Shown here in pieces: positions 6,420 to 10,400 of a stretch of DNA of 10,400 nt. Both the position numbers and the translations under genes were made by a program. Within the stretch, counting starts at the first letter, position 1. Each line of letters starts with the position of its first letter. Source of the stretch: an uncultured Bacilli bacterium (GTDB taxonomy: Bacteria > Bacillota_I > Bacilli_A > RF39 > UBA660); the NCBI GenBank assembly GCA_934183185.1, contig CAKPSO010000035.1, forward strand, positions 1 through 10,400. The letters run 5' to 3'. Below the pieces are notes generated by a model that saw only the letters and a program-made list of their open reading frames with translations, was not told the DNA's origin and did not search any database.

Positions 6420-7829
6420 TTAACGTTTGGAAAGTTCATCTACTAATAAAGTATTAGCTAATTTAGGATCAGCTTTGCCTTTAGTTTCTTTCATTACTTG
6501 ACCCATTAGGAATTTAATAGCACGATCTTTTCCTTGCTTATAGTCTTCTACACTAGCTGGGTTAAGGTTAATAATGTTTTCTATAATACTTATTAGTTTA
6601 TCTTCATCAATAGAATCACTTTTTTTACTTTCAATAATTTTATTAATGTCATTATCTGTTTCCATTAATTCTACTAGAATTTCTTTAAATATTTGATTAT
6701 TTATTTCTTTTTTATCTAATTTATCTACTAGAATGGTAAATTTATCTTTAGATAGTTTGGTTTCTTCTAATTTCTTACCAGTTTTATTTAGATAAGCTGA
6801 AATTTCTCCTAATAATAGATTACTAGCTATTACGAGATTAGCTTTGATATCTAGTAAATAGTCACTTATTTGTTTATTAGCTATTATCTTTTCTATATTT
6901 ATAGGATTAATACCTGCTTCTATATAGGTGTTTCTTCTTACATCTGGTAATACTTCCATATTATTTTTAATGCTATCTATATAACTATCTTCTAAAGTAA
7001 ATGCTGGAATATCCGGTTCTGGAAAATATCTATAGTCATTTCCTGTTTCTTTAACACGCATTAGAATAGTACGATTCTCTTTTTCATCAAAACGTCTTGT
7101 TTCTTCTCTAATAATATTTCCACGTTCTAATTCTTCTATTTGTCTTATAGCTTCAGCTATAATAGCACGGCCTACACTACTAATTGATCCTATATTTTTA
7201 GTTTCAGTACGAGTTCCTAGTTTATCTGTTTTAGATACTGAGACATTGACGTCACATCTCATACTTCCTTCTTCCATCTTACAGTCTGAAACATTAGTAT
7301 ATAAAAGTAATTCTCTTAATTTTTCAAGATATGCCATAGCTTCTTTAGCACTTGATATATCTGGTTCTGATACTATTTCAATTAAAGGTACACCATTACG
7401 GTTGAAATCTAGATATGACTTAGTCTCAGCATGAGTACTCTTACAGGTATCTTCTTCAATGTGAATGTCATGAATACCTATTTTCTTTAATACTCCATCT
7501 ACTTCTATTTCTACATAGCCATTAATACCTATTGGATTTCTAGCTTGAGTTATTTGATATCCTTTAGGTAAGTCAGGATAGAAGTAATTTTTTCTATCAA
7601 ACATAACCTTTTTATTAATTTCACAGTTTAGAGCTAAAGCTGCTTTTAATCCTAATTCAATACCATAAGTATTAATATTAGGTAAGGTACCAGGTAGAGC
7701 AAAATCGATTTCATTTATATTGGTATTAGCTACTGTACCGTAATTATTTAAAGAGTCAGAAAACATCTTAGTATTTGATTTTAATTCACAGTGAACTTCA
7801 ATTCCTACTGTAGTTTTATAATCACTCAT
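6420..7829 (-). CDS. gatB: Aspartyl/glutamyl-tRNA(Asn/Gln) amidotransferase subunit B
   Basis: 469 residues, close to the usual 475. GatB is the tRNA-binding and kinase subunit of GatCAB. It activates the Glu or Asp on misacylated tRNA(Gln) or tRNA(Asn) with ATP, and ammonia from GatA then completes the amide. Visible marks are GIEVHCEL (9-16, with Glu11 and His13), the signature YPDLPKGYQITQ (84-95), HIEEDTCK (123-130), NRNGVPLIEIVSEPD (143-157), MRCDVNVSV (190-198), and the helical plus YqeY-like C-terminal domain ending in FLMGQVMKETKGKADPKLAN (440-459). Two conserved motifs are variant: EEDTCK where EEDAGK is common, and KNIGSI where KNLNSF is common. The start overlaps the gatA stop by one base (TAATG) and has a strong AAGGAGG 7 bases upstream. 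Confidence 0.98.
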   Translation of the reverse strand: MSDYKTTVGIEVHCELKSNTKMFSDSLNNYGTVANTNINEIDFALPGTLPNINTYGIELGLKAALALNCEINKKVMFDRKNYFYPDLPKGYQITQARNPIGINGYVEIEVDGVLKKIGIHDIHIEEDTCKSTHAETKSYLDFNRNGVPLIEIVSEPDISSAKEAMAYLEKLRELLLYTNVSDCKMEEGSMRCDVNVSVSKTDKLGTRTETKNIGSISSVGRAIIAEAIRQIEELERGNIIREETRRFDEKENRTILMRVKETGNDYRYFPEPDIPAFTLEDSYIDSIKNNMEVLPDVRRNTYIEAGINPINIEKIIANKQISDYLLDIKANLVIASNLLLGEISAYLNKTGKKLEETKLSKDKFTILVDKLDKKEINNQIFKEILVELMETDNDINKIIESKKSDSIDEDKLISIIENIINLNPASVEDYKQGKDRAIKFLMGQVMKETKGKADPKLANTLLVDELSKR

Positions 7830-9271
7830 TATTTTGCCTCCTTACTTTGGGTACTTTCTAGGAAGGAAGCTATTTGATACATTTTAGCTTCTTCATTACG
7901 ATTACCTATGATATGTAGACCTATTGGCATATTATTAGCATCACATCCCATAGGAATATTTAAACCAGGAAGACCAGCCATGTTAACTGGTATTACTAAA
8001 ACATCGTCCATAAATGATTTAGTTGGATCATCTAGATTTTCATCTAAGCCATAGGCAACAGTAGTAGTGGTTGGTCCAAAAATGTAATCATAATCTTTAA
8101 ATACACGATCAAATTCTTTTTTCATAGCATTTCTAATAGTTAGAGCTTTATCATAATAGATCTTAGCATTATCACCACTTAATAGATAACTTCCTACCAT
8201 GATTCTACGTTTTACTTCTTTACCAAAGCCTTCACATCTGGTATTAGCATACATTTCTTCAACACTATTTGATTTTTCACCACGATAACCAAACTTAACA
8301 CCATCGAAACGAGCTAGATTGCTACTTGCTTCACCCATCGCAATAATCTGATATAAAGTAACGGCTTGATCTAGATATTTCATATCAACATAATCAACTG
8401 TAGCACCATTTTCTTTTAAAATAGATACAATATTATCAAGTTTTTCTAATATTACAGGTGATACTATATCACTAACGAAATAATTAGGAATAGCTATTTT
8501 CATACCTTTTATATCTTTACCAATTAGTCTAGTAAAATCTTCTATTTCTTGTGGCTCTGAAGTTAAATCTTTAATATCTTTACCAACTAAACTATTTAAT
8601 AATAAGGCATTTTCATAAACATTTCTAGTCATTGGTCCAATTTGATCTAAGCTTGATGCGAAAGCAATTAAACCATAACGTGAAACTCTACCGTAAGTGG
8701 GTTTCATACCTACTATACCTGTATAACTTGCCGGTTGACGGATTGAACCACCAGTATCAGTTCCTAGGGCAAGTGGTACTAAATTACCCGCTACACAAGC
8801 AGCACTTCCACCTGATGAACCACCAGTAATTTTAGTTTTATCAATTGGATTTTTAGGAGCACCAAAGTAACTAGTACGACTTGTTGATCCCATAGCAAAT
8901 TCATCCATATTAGTTTTACCAATGATAATCATTTTCTTAGCTTTTACTTTTTCAACTACAGTAGCATCATAAATAGGAGAATAATTTTCTAACATATGTG
9001 ATGCACAAGTAGTTCTTAAATCTTTAGTAGAAATATTATCTTTAATAGCAATAGGAATACCCCATAATAGATTGTCTATTTCTACTTCTTCATTTTCTAG
9101 TTCTTTAGCATAATTAGTTGCTTCTGTTTTATTAAGAGTAATGAAACTATTTAAATCACTATTTTCTTCTATTCTACTATAAGCTTCTTCTACTAGTATT
9201 AATGGAGTTATCTTTTTCTCTACTAATAATTCATGTAGTTCTTTTATACTTAAATCTAAATATCTATTCAT
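7829..9271 (-). CDS. gatA: Glutamyl-tRNA(Gln) amidotransferase subunit A (glutaminase)
   Basis: 480 residues, full length for the family. GatA is an amidase-signature enzyme that hydrolyses glutamine and sends ammonia through a tunnel to GatB. The catalytic triad is visible: Lys77 in GIPIAIKDN, Ser152 in GGSSGGSAA and the nucleophile Ser176 in GTDTGGSIRQPA. These are each two residues below S. aureus GatA numbering (Lys79, Ser154, Ser178). The family segments MDEFAMGST (122-130) and SLDQIGPMTRNV (207-218) are also present, and the C-terminal part contains the usual GLPGLNIPMG. The ATG lies inside the end of gatC (8-base overlap ATGAATAG) and has GGTGA 6 bases upstream, so translation is coupled. 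The gatC-gatA-gatB order is typical of Bacilli. The cell most likely lacks a direct route for Gln-tRNA and/or Asn-tRNA, which the window cannot show. Confidence 0.98.
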   Translation of the reverse strand: MNRYLDLSIKELHELLVEKKITPLILVEEAYSRIEENSDLNSFITLNKTEATNYAKELENEEVEIDNLLWGIPIAIKDNISTKDLRTTCASHMLENYSPIYDATVVEKVKAKKMIIIGKTNMDEFAMGSTSRTSYFGAPKNPIDKTKITGGSSGGSAACVAGNLVPLALGTDTGGSIRQPASYTGIVGMKPTYGRVSRYGLIAFASSLDQIGPMTRNVYENALLLNSLVGKDIKDLTSEPQEIEDFTRLIGKDIKGMKIAIPNYFVSDIVSPVILEKLDNIVSILKENGATVDYVDMKYLDQAVTLYQIIAMGEASSNLARFDGVKFGYRGEKSNSVEEMYANTRCEGFGKEVKRRIMVGSYLLSGDNAKIYYDKALTIRNAMKKEFDRVFKDYDYIFGPTTTTVAYGLDENLDDPTKSFMDDVLVIPVNMAGLPGLNIPMGCDANNMPIGLHIIGNRNEEAKMYQIASFLESTQSKEAK

Positions 9272-9557
9272 TTACCATCACCGGAACCTCTACAAAATTT
9301 CCCATACTACTTGGAACATTCTTTTTAACTTCATCAAATGATATTGTGTGAGTACATTCATCACTTCTTGGAACAGATTCGTGTTCTACTGGAGTTACTA
9401 ATAGTTCATCATCTATTACTTCTATTTCTTTTATTTTATCAACTTCGTCTAGTAATTTTTTTAATTCTACTTGGTATTTACTTATTTCTTCATCTGTTAC
9501 AGCAATTCTAGCTAGATTGGCAACGTGTAATACTTCTTCCTTAGTTAGTTTATCCAT
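9264..9557 (-). CDS. gatC: Aspartyl/glutamyl-tRNA(Asn/Gln) amidotransferase subunit C
   Basis: 97 residues. GatC is the small belt-like subunit that wraps GatA and GatB and stabilises the complex. Family marks are KEEVLHVANLARIAVTDEE near the N-terminus (6-24), the VPRSDECTH segment (62-70, related to the common LREDEV) and the end NVPSSMGNFVEVPVMV (80-95). The start is set by GGAGG at 9563-9567, five bases before the ATG at 9555-9557. An in-frame ATG at 9582-9584 would add nine residues (MYNFFMEEN), but it lies within the terminator hairpin, has no SD and probably precedes the start of transcription. Stop is TAG. It is the first gene of the gat operon. Confidence 0.95.
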   Translation of the reverse strand: MDKLTKEEVLHVANLARIAVTDEEISKYQVELKKLLDEVDKIKEIEVIDDELLVTPVEHESVPRSDECTHTISFDEVKKNVPSSMGNFVEVPVMVNE

Positions 9558-9569
9558 ATTTTCCTCCAT

Positions 9570-9613
9570 AAAAAAATTATACATAGTATTATAACAAATA
9601 ACTATGTATAATT
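9570..9613 (-). terminator. Intrinsic terminator after the GNAT genes; 13-bp inverted repeat also flanks the gatC -10
   Basis: Perfect 13-bp arms (AATTATACATAGT at 9575-9587, its complement at 9601-9613) are separated by 13 bases. On the minus strand the stem runs into seven T (9570-9576), which fits a Rho-independent terminator 27 bases after the GNAT stop. The stem is AT-rich and the loop is large, so it may be less efficient than it looks. The same repeat flanks the inner -10 box of the gatC promoter and could also serve as an operator. Confidence 0.75.
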
Positions 9614-9619
9614 ATAACA
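9588..9619 (-). promoter_or_regulatory. Two tandem extended -10 elements upstream of gatC
   Basis: On the minus strand TGTTATAAT occurs twice: at 9611-9619 and at 9588-9596, 23 bases apart. Both are perfect extended -10 boxes (TGN-TATAAT). The nearer one lies in the loop of the inverted repeat at 9575-9613 and would start transcription near 9581, for a leader of about 24 bases. No good -35 is seen for either, which extended -10 promoters can tolerate. Confidence 0.6.
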
Positions 9620-9640
9620 TAATTTAGAAAAATAAGTTTA

Positions 9641-10168
9641 TTATTTTGTCTTACTATAGTATTCTACTCCTGAATATGTTCCATTTTTATTTAGTCTTCT
9701 ATTAGCGATATAGCCATCCTTTTTAAAACCAGCTTTTAGCATTACTTTTGATGATTGTGTATTTAATTCGTTACATAAGCATTCTACTAAATAATAGTTT
9801 CTATCATTTAATAAATAATCTGATACTTTCTTTAGTGCTTCAGTTGCATAACCATTATTTTGGTAATCATATAGAATTGCGTACCCAACATTGCAGTAAT
9901 TATTTTTTTTATTTATACCATTAACTGAGATATTTCCAATTGGTGTATTATCTTTTTTTAATTCTATTACCCATTTTTCATATTTTGATTCATCTGCTTC
10001 ATTTATCCAATTTTTGGTACATTCTAATTCCTCTTGTTTAGTTAAATCCGGAAATTTAATATAAGTTGCTAATCTACTATCATGAATTATTTCATACTGC
10101 ATATCTATATCTGTTTCTTTAAATCTTCTGATAATTAATCTTTCAGTTTCTAACGTTGGACTAAGAAT
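9641..10168 (-). CDS. GNAT family N-acetyltransferase, RimJ/RimL type, apparent ATT start
   Basis: About 175 residues if started at ATT (10166-10168). GNAT enzymes move the acetyl group of acetyl-CoA onto an amine. RimJ/RimL relatives act on protein N-termini or on small molecules; the substrate here is unknown. The acetyl-CoA loop is QNNGYA (103-108), and the end motif NTQSSKVMLKAGFKKDGY (136-153) is typical. The first ATG in the frame (10100-10102) would give only 153 residues, has no SD, and drops the conserved first strand. In-frame sequence upstream of it reads PTLETERLIIRRFKETDID, the classic RimJ/RimL beginning, so the true start must lie further up. The frame is closed by TAA at 10184-10186, and no ATG, GTG or TTG lies between. 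ATT at 10166-10168 is 8 bases after GGAG (10177-10180) and fits best. The alternative is a start codon lost by mutation, leaving a decaying gene. It follows the previous GNAT gene by 21 bases. Confidence 0.8.
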   Translation of the reverse strand: MLSPTLETERLIIRRFKETDIDMQYEIIHDSRLATYIKFPDLTKQEELECTKNWINEADESKYEKWVIELKKDNTPIGNISVNGINKKNNYCNVGYAILYDYQNNGYATEALKKVSDYLLNDRNYYLVECLCNELNTQSSKVMLKAGFKKDGYIANRRLNKNGTYSGVEYYSKTK

Positions 10169-10189
10169 AAATATCGCTCCATTTTAATA

Positions 10190-10400
10190 TTATTTTTTTA
10201 ATCTTACAGTATCTTTTATAATTAATGGTTCATATATATCAGAATATTTTTCTATAGCTTCATCAACATTAATAACGTAGTCTTGAACAGTACAGTGAGC
10301 ATAAGTATCATCATAGTATTCTCTAATTAATTTTCCACCTAATGCTTGCATGGTTTTTGCTGATCCTAGATTACTTTTATCACAATCCATTAATACTTCT
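10190..10400 (-). CDS. GNAT family N-acetyltransferase, C-terminal part (5' end outside window)
   Basis: The minus-strand frame is open to the window edge; about 69 residues before the TAA at 10190-10192 are visible. The segment VLMDCDKSNLGSAKTMQALG followed by GKL matches the last part of the GNAT fold. There a strand (VLxxCD), an Asn-containing turn and a helix bind acetyl-CoA, as in the common form VLxTCDxxNxxSxKxIExxGGxL. The ATG at 10388-10390 is internal to this conserved strand and is not a start; codons for Glu-Val-Leu precede it. About 30 further residues after the usual end (VQDYVINVDEAIEKYSDIY and a basic tail) form a C-terminal extension. The substrate is unknown. It sits just ahead of the second GNAT gene and is probably co-transcribed with it. 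Confidence 0.8.
   Translation of the reverse strand, partial: EVLMDCDKSNLGSAKTMQALGGKLIREYYDDTYAHCTVQDYVINVDEAIEKYSDIYEPLIIKDTVRLKK

Noticed and set aside
7246..7434. Plus-strand open frame of 62 codons
   Set aside because: It is entirely antisense to conserved gatB coding sequence and has no SD or recognisable product.
8632..8829. Plus-strand open frame of 65 codons
   Set aside because: It is antisense to the catalytic core of gatA and is explained by that gene's codon use.
9558..9640. T-box or other tRNA-sensing leader upstream of gatC
   Set aside because: The whole gap is 83 bases and the predicted transcript starts close to the SD; there is no room for stem I or an antiterminator, and no T-box sequence was seen.
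10150..10182. Ten-codon minus-strand frame starting with ATG (MERYLFLVQR) overlapping the GNAT start
   Set aside because: No SD precedes it and the peptide resembles nothing. It could be a start linked by a frameshift, but the ATT start in the correct frame explains the region more simply.
163..10400. Mycoplasma-type genetic code (TGA as Trp)
   Set aside because: All long genes are intact with TGG for Trp and reach family lengths under the standard bacterial code.
1..10400. Insertion sequences, CRISPR arrays, tRNA or rRNA genes, attachment sites
   Set aside because: No transposase or integrase motifs, no regularly spaced repeats and no tRNA-like cloverleaf were seen; the gaps between genes are all under about 165 bases and are accounted for.

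Overview
This is a very AT-rich stretch with standard genetic code (Trp is TGG throughout the long genes, stops are TAA or TAG) and Shine-Dalgarno sites of the GGAGG or AGGTGA type. The gatC-gatA-gatB order, an LtaS-type lipoteichoic-acid synthase relative, a YihY protein and many small membrane-anchored proteins point to a low-GC Gram-positive (Bacillota). An uncultured gut-type Bacilli/Erysipelotrichia-like or RF39-like lineage is my best guess; that placement is inference. Almost every gene lies on the minus strand, so transcription runs from high to low coordinates.

Layout in transcription order. (1) 10400-9641: the 3' end of a GNAT acetyltransferase, then a second GNAT gene of the RimJ/RimL type. 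The conserved N-terminus of the second one is only in frame if translation starts at a near-cognate ATT. A strong intrinsic terminator (9570-9613) follows. (2) 9557-6420: gatC, gatA and gatB, encoding the tRNA-dependent amidotransferase GatCAB. Their likely promoter lies inside the loop of the preceding terminator. (3) 6365-3003: a 156-residue membrane-anchored protein of unknown function, a membrane sensor with tandem SBP-like domains and a degenerate GGDEF domain, and a YihY/BrkB-type membrane protein. This block has its own promoter directly after gatB, but no terminator separates it from gatCAB, so it is probably also read from there. It ends at a clear terminator (2976-3002). (4) 2918-163: an LtaS-like membrane phosphoglycerol transferase with its own extended -10 promoter, one-base-coupled to a 206-residue single-pass membrane protein of unknown function. 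A terminator (117-148) closes the unit. (5) 1-81: probably the 3' end of a plus-strand membrane-protein gene converging on that terminator.

The genes combine housekeeping (Gln-tRNA/Asn-tRNA formation) with envelope functions (a probable polyglycerolphosphate polymer synthase, a sensor and a YihY protein). Translation is tightly coupled: three junctions are identical one-base TAATG overlaps and one is an 8-base overlap. No mobile element, CRISPR array, rRNA or tRNA was seen. There is no unmistakable new system. The most interesting items are the sensor with a GGDEF motif changed to DGNEF and its undescribed membrane partner, the terminator with a promoter in its loop ahead of gatC, the apparent ATT start of the GNAT gene, and the pattern of very short mRNA leaders.
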